From the NCBI GenBank assembly GCA_900320925.1, contig ONUD01000217.1:1-11402 (forward strand): a DNA stretch of 11,402 bases. Direction: 5' to 3'. Each line of letters opens with the position of its first letter. Positions within the stretch are counted from its first letter, which is position 1. Below the pieces are notes generated by a model. It ran no database searches. It was not told where the DNA came from and worked only from the letters and a program-made list of their open reading frames with translations. This stretch comes from an uncultured Eubacteriales bacterium. GTDB lineage: Bacteria; Bacillota; Clostridia; Oscillospirales; Acutalibacteraceae. Made by a program: the position numbers and the translations under genes. Positions 1 to 6,958 of this stretch are shown here, piece by piece.

Positions 1-152
1 AGGAAGTTGTCCAGCTTTTGACGGAGGGAGCGTGGCGGCAACGCAGTTTCCCTTTGCAATGTCTTTCATCGGGAGGATATATTGGTGCATTTTCGCAACA
101 CCTTTGAAAATTTGCTCATGGGTAGTTTCAAAATTGATTTCCGTGAAAAAAA
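1..152. other. Unassigned left edge
   Basis: No gene can be named here. On the plus strand one frame is open from the window edge to a TGA at 105-107 (34 residues, containing EGAWRQRSF), and another from the edge to a TGA near 163. Either could be the tail of a gene that starts outside the window, convergent with the minus-strand gene at 153. The minus strand also has an open stretch starting at an ATG near 96. None has a distinguishing feature, and the 7-A run at 146-152 belongs to the terminator of the next gene. The stretch could equally be part of a dispersed non-coding repeat. Confidence 0.25.
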
Positions 153-177
153 TTACAGCTTGAATTTTCGGTCAAGC
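146..177 (-). terminator. Possible weak intrinsic terminator of the CmpB-like gene
   Basis: On the minus strand a 6-bp stem (GCTTGA at 177-172, TCAAGC at 163-158, 8-nt loop) lies over the last codons of the CmpB-like gene. Seven T residues (152-146) follow, right after the TAA stop. The stem is short and sits 5 nt from the T tract, so the call is moderate to weak. Confidence 0.4.
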
Positions 178-542
178 CATCGGCACAGACCGAGGATAGG
201 AAGTGTCAGGATGCCCCAGAAAAAGCTGTACAGCGGGCAGACCTGTCCGCAGAAGTTCAGGGGCTGACGGGAGTAGTCCCATACTTGCAGTTTCATGCGG
301 ATATTGAACAGGTACCCTGCCATCAGTTCAATGGCAGTAATGACCATGCTGCCTGTCAGGCACTTGTACCACAGGGAGCAGAACCGCATTTTCTGAAAAA
401 GACGGTACAGTACCGTGAAGCACGTTCCCCCTGTCAGGAGCATTGACCAGTGCGTATAGCTCCGCCAAAGCACTTCCACCATGCCGTAAAGGATGCCCCC
501 GATACTGAACAGAGCCAGATTGCACGCAAAAAATTTTTTCAT
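153..542 (-). CDS. Small multi-pass membrane protein, CmpB/putative ABC-transporter type IV family
   Basis: A 129-residue integral membrane protein. Hydrophobic stretches lie near residues 5-21, 34-46, 61-83 and 100-122, so about four membrane segments are likely. The spaced motifs WRSYTHWSM (around 27-35), IELMAGYLFN (around 71-80), VWDYS and a GQVCPLYS-like stretch match, from memory, the family described as a putative ABC-transporter type IV (CmpB). That family has no firmly assigned transport substrate, and no ATPase lies beside this gene. The start ATG has an AGGTGG ribosome binding site six bases upstream. It is the last gene of the minus-strand run after the SGNH hydrolase (48-bp gap). 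Its start codon and ribosome binding site lie within a 15-bp inverted repeat, which may attenuate or control its expression. Family placement is fairly sure; function is unknown. Confidence 0.75.
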   Translation of the reverse strand: MKKFFACNLALFSIGGILYGMVEVLWRSYTHWSMLLTGGTCFTVLYRLFQKMRFCSLWYKCLTGSMVITAIELMAGYLFNIRMKLQVWDYSRQPLNFCGQVCPLYSFFWGILTLPILGLCRWLDRKFKL

Positions 543-580
543 ACAAAACCACCTGTTCAGTAGTATTTGTATGAAAAAAT
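533..580 (-). promoter_or_regulatory. Perfect 15-bp inverted repeat spanning a start codon (terminator/attenuator-like)
   Basis: Arms at 566-580 and 533-547 are perfect reverse complements, with an 18-nt loop (548-565). Read on the minus strand, the loop holds the AGGTGG ribosome binding site and the second arm holds the ATG start of the CmpB-like gene (542-540), then runs straight into a T tract. It could stop transcription after the SGNH hydrolase gene, or hide the start codon and tune translation. The arms are mostly A/T, so stability is moderate. The symmetry is seen directly; the regulatory role is inferred. Confidence 0.55.
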
Positions 581-590
581 CAAAATATCA

Positions 591-1673
591 TCAGAAGTTT
601 TTGACAACGATGATGATCACGGCTAAAATGACGGCTAAAAGGATGCCGCCTCCGACCATAATCCAAGTGATGTAGCTGTTGTCGGGTTCATAGGGGACAG
701 GGTCATAGTGATAGCTTGCTTCCATTTCAGAAACGCTTGTTACAGAGGATTCCTGCACAACGGTACTTTTCTCTTTGGAGGATTCTTCTATGGAAGAGCT
801 TTCTTCTTCGGAAGATTCCTCGGCGTGTTCCGGAACGGCACTAATGACATCTTTGGAAAGCAGGAAAAGCTGTCGGTGTCCCTCTTCATTGGGGTGGATA
901 TCGAATTGGTAGATACGTGTCCAATCGGCATAATGTTCACTGAAATAGTCCAGTGCATCAACGACATGAATCCTGTCATCACCTTCTGCAAGCGACTTGA
1001 CAGACTGCTGCATAGCGGCAATACTGCCGTCAAGATGGTGGAAAAAATCATTGCCTGTCGAAAAAACGCTGATAGGATTATACAGTGTTAGAAAGTAAAT
1101 ATCCGCCTGAGCATTGATACTGCGGATATAGTCTGCCATAGAACGGATGTTTTGGTCAAACTCCTCCACGGCACGGTCATATTGTGCTTTAGCTTCCTCG
1201 CTGACGGCTTCGGCAAATATCGTGTCCGCCGGAGCATTGCCTGACAATTCCGATAATTGGCTCAGCAGTTGGATAGCATTGCTGCTGTCAAGCGGTAGAT
1301 TGGCACTTGCCAGTTCCTCTTGGTGGCGGTAGGCAGTTTCCAGCATTTTCTGACAGTAGGCATGGAGCATATCATTGCCGCCTGCGGAGATGATGATGGT
1401 ATCGGATTGCCGAAGAATAGATGGGGGAGCGTTTTTGATTTGGGAAAGAATCTGGGAGCTGGTGGTACCCGATACAGAAAAATTCTGTACTTCCACGCCG
1501 TAATCTTCCGCCAGCAGGTTGACAAAGTTGTCTTTTTGGTCAGCAAGACCATAGCCGTCGGGAATGGAATCCCCGAATACCGATAAATATTTCACATCCA
1601 CAGCTTGCACACTCATAGCGGAACACATCCACAGCAGACAGACTGCCGCTATGACACAAAACAGCTTTTTCAT
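591..1673 (-). CDS. Secreted, membrane-anchored SGNH/GDSL-type hydrolase
   Basis: A 360-residue extracytoplasmic hydrolase of the SGNH superfamily (ester or acyl substrates; the substrate cannot be told). An N-terminal signal peptide (about 1-24) is followed by block I FGDSIPDGYG with the likely nucleophile Ser36, block II with Gly69 (SVSGT), block III GGND with Asn100, and block V DIHPNEEGH with His260. The acidic residue there is Asp258, spaced D-x-H rather than the commoner D-x-x-H. Residues 284-316 form a Ser/Glu-rich stalk. A hydrophobic segment at about 335-357 followed by KNF would anchor the C terminus in the membrane with the catalytic domain outside. An AGGGGGAAGG ribosome binding site precedes the ATG. 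The gene starts 16 bp after sufB on the same strand, so it is probably co-transcribed. No link to Fe-S assembly is evident. Confidence 0.85.
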   Translation of the reverse strand: MKKLFCVIAAVCLLWMCSAMSVQAVDVKYLSVFGDSIPDGYGLADQKDNFVNLLAEDYGVEVQNFSVSGTTSSQILSQIKNAPPSILRQSDTIIISAGGNDMLHAYCQKMLETAYRHQEELASANLPLDSSNAIQLLSQLSELSGNAPADTIFAEAVSEEAKAQYDRAVEEFDQNIRSMADYIRSINAQADIYFLTLYNPISVFSTGNDFFHHLDGSIAAMQQSVKSLAEGDDRIHVVDALDYFSEHYADWTRIYQFDIHPNEEGHRQLFLLSKDVISAVPEHAEESSEEESSSIEESSKEKSTVVQESSVTSVSEMEASYHYDPVPYEPDNSYITWIMVGGGILLAVILAVIIIVVKNF

Positions 1674-1689
1674 ATGCCCTTCCCCCTTT

Positions 1690-2607
1690 TTAGCTCAGAA
1701 AGCCGTCAATAATGGTTGCTTCGGCTTCCTCTTCGGTCATGCCGAGAGTACGCAGCTTGAGAATCTGTTCTCCTGCAATTTTTCCGATGGCTGCTTCATG
1801 AATGAGCGCCGCATCATTATCTCTTGCGTGCAGTTCGGGAGCAGCGTCCACCTTGCCGTTTTCGGAGATGATGGCATCACATTCCGAATGTCCCGTGCAG
1901 GGGGCGTTGCCGACAATGACGGAATGGTAGCCCTGATGGGAGTTGTCCCTTGCCACGGAGCGGGAAATCAGGTCAACGCCGGAATCCTTGCCGTTCAGCT
2001 CTACATGAAATTCTGTTTTGGCGGTTTGTTCCTTTTCTGTCAGGATTCTCTCCCGTATGAGCAGTTTCGCACCTGCTCCCAGCTTGGCAGAGGTGGTACG
2101 CAGCGTTCTGTCGACACCCCCAATCTGGGCAGTGTCCATTTCCAGCACGGCATTTTCTTCCAGTTCGGCTTCCGTTACAGGGTCAATAGAACGCAGACCC
2201 GTGCCGTGACCTGTACCAATATGCTTTTCAAGGTACTTGACTTTAGCGTTTTTGGCGAGCATAAAGCGGTGGATACCGTTGTGACGGGCAGGCTCTCCCG
2301 TTTCGGTATGAATACCGCACCCTGCCACAATGGTTACATCGGCATTTTCTCCGACATAAAAATCATTGTATACCAAATCATCCACATCGCCATGTGTTAC
2401 ACAGGCAGGAATGGATACGGTTTCCTCCTTGGTATTGGCAGCAATGAAAATTTCCAGCCCGGGCTGGTCTTTTTTGGATTCAATACGGATATTTTTGCTG
2501 GAAACACGTCCCACGCACGCTCCGTCCTCACGAATATTATAAGCCCCTTTGAATTCTCCGTTCCATTCGGAAATTTCTCTCAAAAGGTCTTTGGTAATTT
2601 CTTTCAT
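1690..2607 (-). CDS. sufB: SufB/SufD-family Fe-S cluster scaffold protein (minimal SufBC type)
   Basis: A SufB/SufD-family beta-helix scaffold that, with SufC, assembles iron-sulfur clusters in the cytoplasm. The form taken here is 305 residues, much shorter than the roughly 420-500 residues of classical SufD/SufB, as in the minimal SufC-SufB pairs of anaerobes and archaea. Visible family features are AGCGIHTETGEPARHNGIHRF-like residues (about 95-115), the C-terminal CDAIISE (243-249), APEL, then IHEAAIGKI (269-277), which aligns with the conserved SufB/SufD C terminus, and a final TEEEAEATIIDGF. By eye, the position of the SufB catalytic Cys405 (E. coli numbering) carries no Cys; nearby cysteines are Cys237 and Cys243. 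The His/Glu pair at 270-271 is kept. I chose the ATG at 2607 because AGGAGG lies 10 nt upstream and it forms a TGATG junction with the sufC stop. The longer frame from 2634 would overlap sufC by 28 bp. Confidence 0.9.
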   Translation of the reverse strand: MKEITKDLLREISEWNGEFKGAYNIREDGACVGRVSSKNIRIESKKDQPGLEIFIAANTKEETVSIPACVTHGDVDDLVYNDFYVGENADVTIVAGCGIHTETGEPARHNGIHRFMLAKNAKVKYLEKHIGTGHGTGLRSIDPVTEAELEENAVLEMDTAQIGGVDRTLRTTSAKLGAGAKLLIRERILTEKEQTAKTEFHVELNGKDSGVDLISRSVARDNSHQGYHSVIVGNAPCTGHSECDAIISENGKVDAAPELHARDNDAALIHEAAIGKIAGEQILKLRTLGMTEEEAEATIIDGFLS

Positions 2608-3332
2608 CAGAATAACGCCTCCTGTTTTGAACATCTGCCAAGAATGGCCTTGTTTTCGGCAAGATTTTTCATCATTTCTTCTGCCGAACCTGACGCTTTG
2701 ATATGCCCATCGGCAACAATGGCAATCTCATCGGCAATCCGCAAAATACGTTCCTGATGGGAGATGATGACCAGTGTACCTTTGAGATTTTTGCGGATTT
2801 CTTCAAAGGTGTGTATCAGACTGGCAAAGCTCCATAAATCAATGCCTGCCTCCGGTTCATCAAATACGGTCAGTCGGGAATGTCTTGCCAGAACGGTGGC
2901 GATTTCGATGCGTTTGATTTCACCGCCGGAAAGTGTGGCATTGACTTCACGGTTCACATACTCTCCTGCACAAAGTCCGACTTTGCTGAGTATATCGCAC
3001 AAAAAATCCCTTTCCAGCGGTTTGCCGGCGGCAAGCTCCAATAATTTTTGCACGGTGATTCCCTTGAAGCGTACAGGCTGTTGGAAAGCAAAACTGATCC
3101 CCATTTTGGCACGTTCTGTCATGTCAACGGCAGTAATGTCTTTTCCATCAAGGTAGATTTTACCGCCGATTGGCTGATAGATGCCTGCAATGATTTTGGC
3201 AAGGGTGGTTTTGCCGCCGCCGTTGGGACCTGTCAGTACCACTAACTTCCCTTCGGGAACGGAAAGGTTCAAATCTTTCAGTACCGCCGTGCCGTCAGGT
3301 GTACTCCACGAAATGTTTTCAAGCTTGAGCAA
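2607..3332 (-). CDS. sufC: SufC-type ABC ATPase of Fe-S cluster assembly
   Basis: Cytoplasmic ABC ATPase that drives the SufB scaffold. The 241 residues match the usual SufC length. Walker A is GPNGGGKTT (35-43), with Gly and Thr where GPNGSGKST is common. The Q-loop is near Gln84/85, the ABC signature is LSGGE (134-138), Walker B is LTVFDEP (154-160) followed by the EAGID D-loop, and the switch His is His192 in IISHQ. There is no membrane domain. The start is TTG at 3332: the frame is closed by TGA two codons upstream, and AAAGGA lies 9-10 nt upstream. sufC is the first gene of its transcription unit and overlaps sufB in a TGATG junction, implying translational coupling. No sufS, sufU, sufD or sufE is in the window, so sulfur delivery must be encoded elsewhere. 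Confidence 0.95.
   Translation of the reverse strand: MLKLENISWSTPDGTAVLKDLNLSVPEGKLVVLTGPNGGGKTTLAKIIAGIYQPIGGKIYLDGKDITAVDMTERAKMGISFAFQQPVRFKGITVQKLLELAAGKPLERDFLCDILSKVGLCAGEYVNREVNATLSGGEIKRIEIATVLARHSRLTVFDEPEAGIDLWSFASLIHTFEEIRKNLKGTLVIISHQERILRIADEIAIVADGHIKASGSAEEMMKNLAENKAILGRCSKQEALF
2618..2623 (-). promoter_or_regulatory. AGGAGG ribosome binding site deciding the sufB start
   Basis: AGGAGG, read on the minus strand, sits 10 nt upstream of the ATG at 2607 inside the end of sufC. It lies downstream of the alternative ATG at 2634, so it can only serve the shorter form. Confidence 0.7.
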
Positions 3333-3362
3333 TTTTCATCATCCTTTGTTAAAATAATATTT

Positions 3363-3392
3363 ATTATACCACAAATCCGTCCGCAAACACAA
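3363..3392 (-). promoter_or_regulatory. Extended -10 promoter of the sufC operon
   Basis: On the minus strand, TATAAT (3368-3363) is preceded by TGG, an extended -10 element. A weak -35 candidate TTGTGT lies at 3392-3387 with an 18-bp spacer. The start of transcription would fall near 3356, giving a leader of about 24 nt before the TTG start. Confidence 0.7.
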
Positions 3393-3516
3393 TGATTATT
3401 TCAACAATCCATCAGGATAGGTTTGAAAAAGATTGAACAGAGCCGCCAAAATGCTGTCACCAAATTCCTCGGCGTGAGTATGATGTAGTATAAACAAACA
3501 AAGGAGGAAATTTCTC

Positions 3517-3672
3517 ATGTGTAACAATGGTTTCTTTGGCGGTAACGGCGGCTGTGGCTGGATCATCCTGCTCATCATCATCCTCTGCTGCTGTGGCTGC
3601 GGCGGCAGCAATGGCTGTGGCTGCAACAACGGCTGCGGCTGTGACAACAACTGCGGCGGCTGCGGCTGCTAA
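3517..3672 (+). CDS. 51-residue Cys/Gly/Asn-rich micro-protein
   Basis: A tiny ORF with a perfect AAGGAGG ribosome binding site (3501-3507) 9 nt before its ATG and a strong hairpin terminator 8 nt after its stop. These signals make it a real gene although it is short. The product has 13 Cys, 16 Gly and 8 Asn in 51 residues. The N terminus is MCNNGFFGGNG, a hydrophobic core WIILLIIIL (15-23) leads into CCCGC, and the tail is made of GCGC and NNGC repeats. Cysteine density suggests metal binding, disulfide cross-linking, or a surface or spore-layer role like other tiny Gly-rich Firmicutes proteins; none of these is shown. The promoter is not clear: a TATAAA at 3489-3494 is too close to the ribosome binding site for a normal leader. 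I do not recognise the family. Confidence 0.75.
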   Translation: MCNNGFFGGNGGCGWIILLIIILCCCGCGGSNGCGCNNGCGCDNNCGGCGC

Positions 3673-3680
3673 GTAAAAAA

Positions 3681-3709
3681 GGGCTTTCCGATGTCATGTC
3701 GGAAAGCCC
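3681..3709. terminator. Bidirectional intrinsic terminator
   Basis: A perfect 11-bp stem (GGGCTTTCCGA at 3681-3691 with its complement at 3699-3709) has a 7-nt loop. On the minus strand it is followed by six T residues, ending the fhs-tsaE-tsaB-rpiB operon just after rpiB. On the plus strand it is followed by a poorer CTTATTTAT tract, ending the micro-protein gene. Both convergent units share it. Confidence 0.9.
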
Positions 3710-3714
3710 CTTAT

Positions 3715-4164
3715 TTATAATGATAGACCGTTTTCAATGTCCGTCAAGAGCTTCACCCTGCGTTCATGGCGGCCGCCCTCAAATTCGGTAGAGAGGAAGA
3801 TGTCAATCATGGTGTTGGCAAGTGCGGGAGTGACGACATTCTGCCCTAAGCAGATGACGTTGGCATTATTGTGCCGGCGGGTCATTTCGGCGAGCATTTC
3901 ATTGGTACATACCGCTGCACGCACTCCTTTGACCTTGTTGGCCGCCATTGACACGCCCAAACCTGTCGTACAGCAGATAATGCCGAAATCATATTCCCCT
4001 TTGGCAACCGCCGAAGCGGCATAGTAGGCATATCGGGGATAATCCACCGATTCTTTGGAGTAGCATCCGAAATCATGGTATTCCAAGCTTTTTTCTTCCA
4101 GATGTTGTTTGATGCTCTCTTTCAGTTCAAAAGCACCATGATCCGCCGCAAGTGCAAGTTTCAT
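3715..4164 (-). CDS. rpiB: Ribose-5-phosphate isomerase B (RpiB/LacA/LacB family)
   Basis: Interconverts ribose 5-phosphate and ribulose 5-phosphate in the cytoplasmic pentose phosphate pathway. The length (149 residues) is normal. Family landmarks are AADHGAFELK (6-15), DYP (41-43), GLGVSMAANKVKGVRAA (68-84), RRHNNANV (96-103) and GGRHERRV near the C terminus. Cys65 is the likely catalytic base; the usual CGTGIG loop here reads CTTGLG, with Thr66 replacing a normally conserved Gly. The neighbouring Cys64 is also unusual. The enzyme is probably still active, but a related sugar-phosphate isomerase activity is possible. It has an AAGGGGA ribosome binding site, starts 3 nt after tsaB, and is the last gene of the fhs operon. 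Confidence 0.9.
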   Translation of the reverse strand: MKLALAADHGAFELKESIKQHLEEKSLEYHDFGCYSKESVDYPRYAYYAASAVAKGEYDFGIICCTTGLGVSMAANKVKGVRAAVCTNEMLAEMTRRHNNANVICLGQNVVTPALANTMIDIFLSTEFEGGRHERRVKLLTDIENGLSL

Positions 4165-4167
4165 TGT

Positions 4168-4860
4168 TCAGATCCCCTTTTGTTGTTTTTGTAAGCGTTC
4201 CCGCTCTGCCTGAGGAAGCCGCAGGTAGAGTGGCATAAGCTGGTCGGAGGTACACAGACGGTTTTGTTCGGCAAGGTACTGTGCCGCCTTTGCCGTACCG
4301 TAAGCGTGCTGGAAACGGATGTTTTCGGGTACGAGCAGGAGATTGCCTTTTGCTTCCGTCAGTTCTGCACCATCTCCCACTAAATATACCGTTTCCTGAA
4401 AGGCTTTCAGTTCTTCCAACAGTTCTTCTATTGGCAATGCCCTGTCAGGTGTCAGGCGTTCAGGTGTCCCGTCGTGCAGGCGAAACAGGGCATTGTATAC
4501 CTGTGAACAGCGGGCATCCATCATGGCACAGACAATGCCTTCCTGATAGGGCAGTCCGTATGCCATGGCTTCAAGGGTGGAAACAGCCGCACAAGGCTTA
4601 TCAAGGGGCATGGTCATGCCCTTGACGGAAGCTACTCCAATACGCACTCCCGTAAACGACCCCGGCCCCGCATTGACAGCAAAAAGGTCAATGTCCTGCA
4701 AAGCAGTTCCTGTTGTTTGAAGAAGCGACTCCACCATCGGCATGAGTGTCTGACTGTGCGTCATTTTGATATGCAGGTAGTATTCCCCTAAAAGCCGTCC
4801 GTTCTCTGTCAAAGCCGCCGACACAGGAGAAGCACTGGTGTCGATTGCCAGTATTTTCAT
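4168..4860 (-). CDS. tsaB: tRNA t6A synthesis scaffold protein TsaB (YeaZ)
   Basis: An ASKHA-fold partner of TsaD and TsaE in making N6-threonylcarbamoyladenosine at position 37 of ANN-decoding tRNAs. The 230 residues fit the family. Visible marks are ILAIDTSASPVSAAL (3-17), the HSQTLMP helix (35-41) and NAGPGSFTGVRIG (63-75), the most recognisable YeaZ motif. TsaB lacks the metal-binding site of TsaD and acts as its dimer partner. Its ATG overlaps the tsaE stop by 4 nt (ATGA), so the two are translationally coupled. tsaD, and rimI which often follows tsaB, are not in the window; rpiB occupies that place. Confidence 0.95.
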   Translation of the reverse strand: MKILAIDTSASPVSAALTENGRLLGEYYLHIKMTHSQTLMPMVESLLQTTGTALQDIDLFAVNAGPGSFTGVRIGVASVKGMTMPLDKPCAAVSTLEAMAYGLPYQEGIVCAMMDARCSQVYNALFRLHDGTPERLTPDRALPIEELLEELKAFQETVYLVGDGAELTEAKGNLLLVPENIRFQHAYGTAKAAQYLAEQNRLCTSDQLMPLYLRLPQAERERLQKQQKGI

Positions 4861-5285
4861 ATGGTTTCCGCCCCCTCTATGGTGATTTCACGTTCCTTTT
4901 CGGACAAGTGCCGAATTTGAATCCTGATACAGTGTTCGGGCAGGGCATTTTCAATATTTTCGCTCCACTCGATGACCAGAATACCCGTGTCCATGTAGTC
5001 GAAAAAGCCTGTTGAATATAAATCGTCAAACGTGCTGATTCGATACATATCAAAGTGGTACACAGGGTACGTTCCCTCGTATTCATGCACGAGGGCAAAG
5101 GTCGGGCTGGATACCCCGTCCTCAATGCCCAGGCCTTTTGCCAGTCCTCTTGTAAAAGCGGTTTTGCCTGCTCCCAGACCGCCGAACAGAGCAAGGATTT
5201 CTGTTCCTTTCAGCGTTTGTGCCAGACGCTGTGCAATAGCTTCCGTTTCAGCGGGGGAATGGCTGATAAATATTTGCTTTTCCAT
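4857..5285 (-). CDS. tsaE: tRNA t6A synthesis ATPase TsaE (YjeE)
   Basis: A P-loop ATPase that works with TsaB and TsaD in the t6A cycle. The 142 residues are typical. Walker A is GGLGAGKT (35-42). SSPTFALVHEY (59-69) and HFDMYRI (77-83) are the YjeE switch-like and Asp-containing motifs, and VIEWSE (104-109) is the conserved WxE element. The start overlaps the fhs stop by 1 nt (TGATG), and its stop overlaps tsaB by 4 nt, so it sits tightly in the operon. It is essential in many bacteria; nothing unusual is seen here. Confidence 0.95.
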   Translation of the reverse strand: MEKQIFISHSPAETEAIAQRLAQTLKGTEILALFGGLGAGKTAFTRGLAKGLGIEDGVSSPTFALVHEYEGTYPVYHFDMYRISTFDDLYSTGFFDYMDTGILVIEWSENIENALPEHCIRIQIRHLSEKEREITIEGAETI

Positions 5286-6952
5286 CAGAACAATCCCGTA
5301 ATCTTTCCGTTGGAATCCACGTCAATCTTTTCGGCGGCAGGCACTTTCGGCAGTCCGGGCATGGTCATAATATCTCCCGTATAGACCACGACAAATCCTG
5401 CACCGTTGGACAGTCTGACATCACGCACCGTAATTGAGAAGTGTTCCGGTCTGCCCAGCAAAGCAGGGTTGTCTGACAGGGAGTACTGTGTTTTTGCCAC
5501 GCACACGGGCAAGTTTGCCGTATCCAGCTTTTCGATTTCAGCAAGAGCCTTTTGTGCCTGAGCCGTATAGATTACACCGTCTGCACCATAGATGTTTTGG
5601 GCAACGGTCTGGATTTTTTCTTTCAGGGGCATTTCATCAGGGTAGAGTGTTTGAAAGCAGGAGGGCTTTTCTACTGCCTGCACGACCTTTTCAGCAAGGG
5701 CAATACCGCCTTTGCCGCCTTTGGCAAAGACCTCCGACAGGGCAAAGTCTGCCCCAAGTTCCCGACAGTAATTTTCTACAAATGCCAGTTCTTCCTCACT
5801 GTCCGAGCCGAAGCGGTTGATTGCCACTACAACAGGGACACCGAAACGATGCATATTGCCGATATGGACACCGAGATTGACAATGCCTTTTTCCAGAGCC
5901 GTTAAGTTTTCACTGCCAAGCTCCGTTTTGGGGACACCGCCGTTATACTTCAAAGCCCTTACTGTGGCAACAATGACAACGGCTGACGGCTGTAAGCCTG
6001 CTTTACGGCACTTGATATCAAAGAATTTCTCTGCCCCCAGGTCTGAACCGAAGCCTGCTTCTGTTACACAGTAGTCAGCCAGCTTCAAAGCCAGCTTTGT
6101 TGCACGAACGGAGTTGCATCCGTGGGCGATATTGGCAAACGGCCCGCCGTGCATGAAAGCAGGAGTACCCTCCAGTGTCTGTACGAGGTTCGGTTTGATG
6201 GCATCCTTGAGCAGTGCCGCCATGGCACCGTTGGCTTTGAGGTCTCTGGCATAGACAGGTGTACCTTCAAACGTATAGGCTACCAGTATCTTTCCCAGAC
6301 GCTCTTTCAGGTCATCAATGTCGGAGGACAGACACAAAATTGCCATGACTTCGCTGGCAACGGTGATAATAAAGCCGTCCTCACGGGGAACACCGTTGAC
6401 CTTGCCGCCCAAGCCTGCCACGATATTCCGCAGTTCACGGTCATTCATATCCAGACAGCGTTTGATGAGAATGCGTCTGGCATCAATGTGCAGGGAATTA
6501 CCCTGTTGGATATGGTTGTCGAGCATGGCACAAAGCAGATTATTGGCAGAGGTGATAGCGTGCATATCGCCCGTGAAATGGAGATTGATGTCCTCCATGG
6601 GAATCACCTGTGCATAGCCGCCGCCTGCCGCACCGCCCTTAATGCCGAATACAGGCCCCAGTGACGGTTCCCGCAGGGCAATGACGGTTTTTTTGCCGAT
6701 AAGGGAGAGGGCATCGCCTAATCCTACCGAGGTGGTTGTTTTTCCTTCGCCTGCGGGGGTGGGATTGATAGCGGTGACCAGAATCAGTTTGCCGTCCTGT
6801 TTTTGGGCAGTGTCCTGTATTAGGGCTTCGGCAATTTTGGCTTTGTACTTTCCATAGTATTCCAGATAGTCTTCGGCAATGCCGAGCGTTTCAGCGACCT
6901 CCCTGATAGGTTTCGGGCAAGCCTGCTGTGCAATTTCAATATCTGTCAGCAT
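5285..6952 (-). CDS. fhs: Formate--tetrahydrofolate ligase
   Basis: ATP-dependent formation of 10-formyl-THF from formate and THF, which feeds purine synthesis and, in acetogens, the methyl branch of the Wood-Ljungdahl pathway. The 555 residues match the family. The P-loop is [10 protein letters not shown] (65-74), followed by [19 protein letters not shown] (94-112), [12 protein letters not shown] (122-133) and later the folate-binding regions with [11 protein letters not shown] chose the ATG at 6952: GGAGGA lies 6 nt upstream, the protein then starts MLTDIEIAQ as in homologues, and the upstream frame to 7009 is crossed by the promoter. No other Wood-Ljungdahl gene is present, so an acetogenic role is not supported. 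It is the first gene of the operon with tsaE, tsaB and rpiB. Confidence 0.97.
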   Translation of the reverse strand: MLTDIEIAQQACPKPIREVAETLGIAEDYLEYYGKYKAKIAEALIQDTAQKQDGKLILVTAINPTPAGEGKTTTSVGLGDALSLIGKKTVIALREPSLGPVFGIKGGAAGGGYAQVIPMEDINLHFTGDMHAITSANNLLCAMLDNHIQQGNSLHIDARRILIKRCLDMNDRELRNIVAGLGGKVNGVPREDGFIITVASEVMAILCLSSDIDDLKERLGKILVAYTFEGTPVYARDLKANGAMAALLKDAIKPNLVQTLEGTPAFMHGGPFANIAHGCNSVRATKLALKLADYCVTEAGFGSDLGAEKFFDIKCRKAGLQPSAVVIVATVRALKYNGGVPKTELGSENLTALEKGIVNLGVHIGNMHRFGVPVVVAINRFGSDSEEELAFVENYCRELGADFALSEVFAKGGKGGIALAEKVVQAVEKPSCFQTLYPDEMPLKEKIQTVAQNIYGADGVIYTAQAQKALAEIEKLDTANLPVCVAKTQYSLSDNPALLGRPEHFSITVRDVRLSNGAGFVVVYTGDIMTMPGLPKVPAAEKIDVDSNGKITGLF

Positions 6953-6958
6953 AAACAT

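Noticed and set aside
1564..2757. 397-residue plus-strand ORF opposite sufB
   Set aside because: It is the complement of the sufB and hydrolase genes, has no ribosome binding site and resembles no protein family, whereas the opposite strand encodes clear conserved motifs.
3489..3494. TATAAA as the -10 of the micro-protein gene
   Set aside because: It would put the transcription start at the ribosome binding site with almost no leader, and no matching -35 was found, so it is not listed as a promoter.
3396..3650. 84-residue minus-strand ORF rich in Pro and Gln
   Set aside because: Most of it is the antisense of the Cys/Gly codons of the micro-protein gene, and it lacks a ribosome binding site. 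Only its C-terminal tail is kept as a weak finding.
3541..3669. GGCTGTGGC-like direct repeats as a DNA repeat array
   Set aside because: The repetition follows from Gly-Cys codons in the micro-protein and has no regular unit or spacer, so it is not a CRISPR or satellite array.
6122..6664. 180-residue plus-strand ORF opposite fhs
   Set aside because: Antisense shadow of the highly conserved fhs coding sequence, without start signals.
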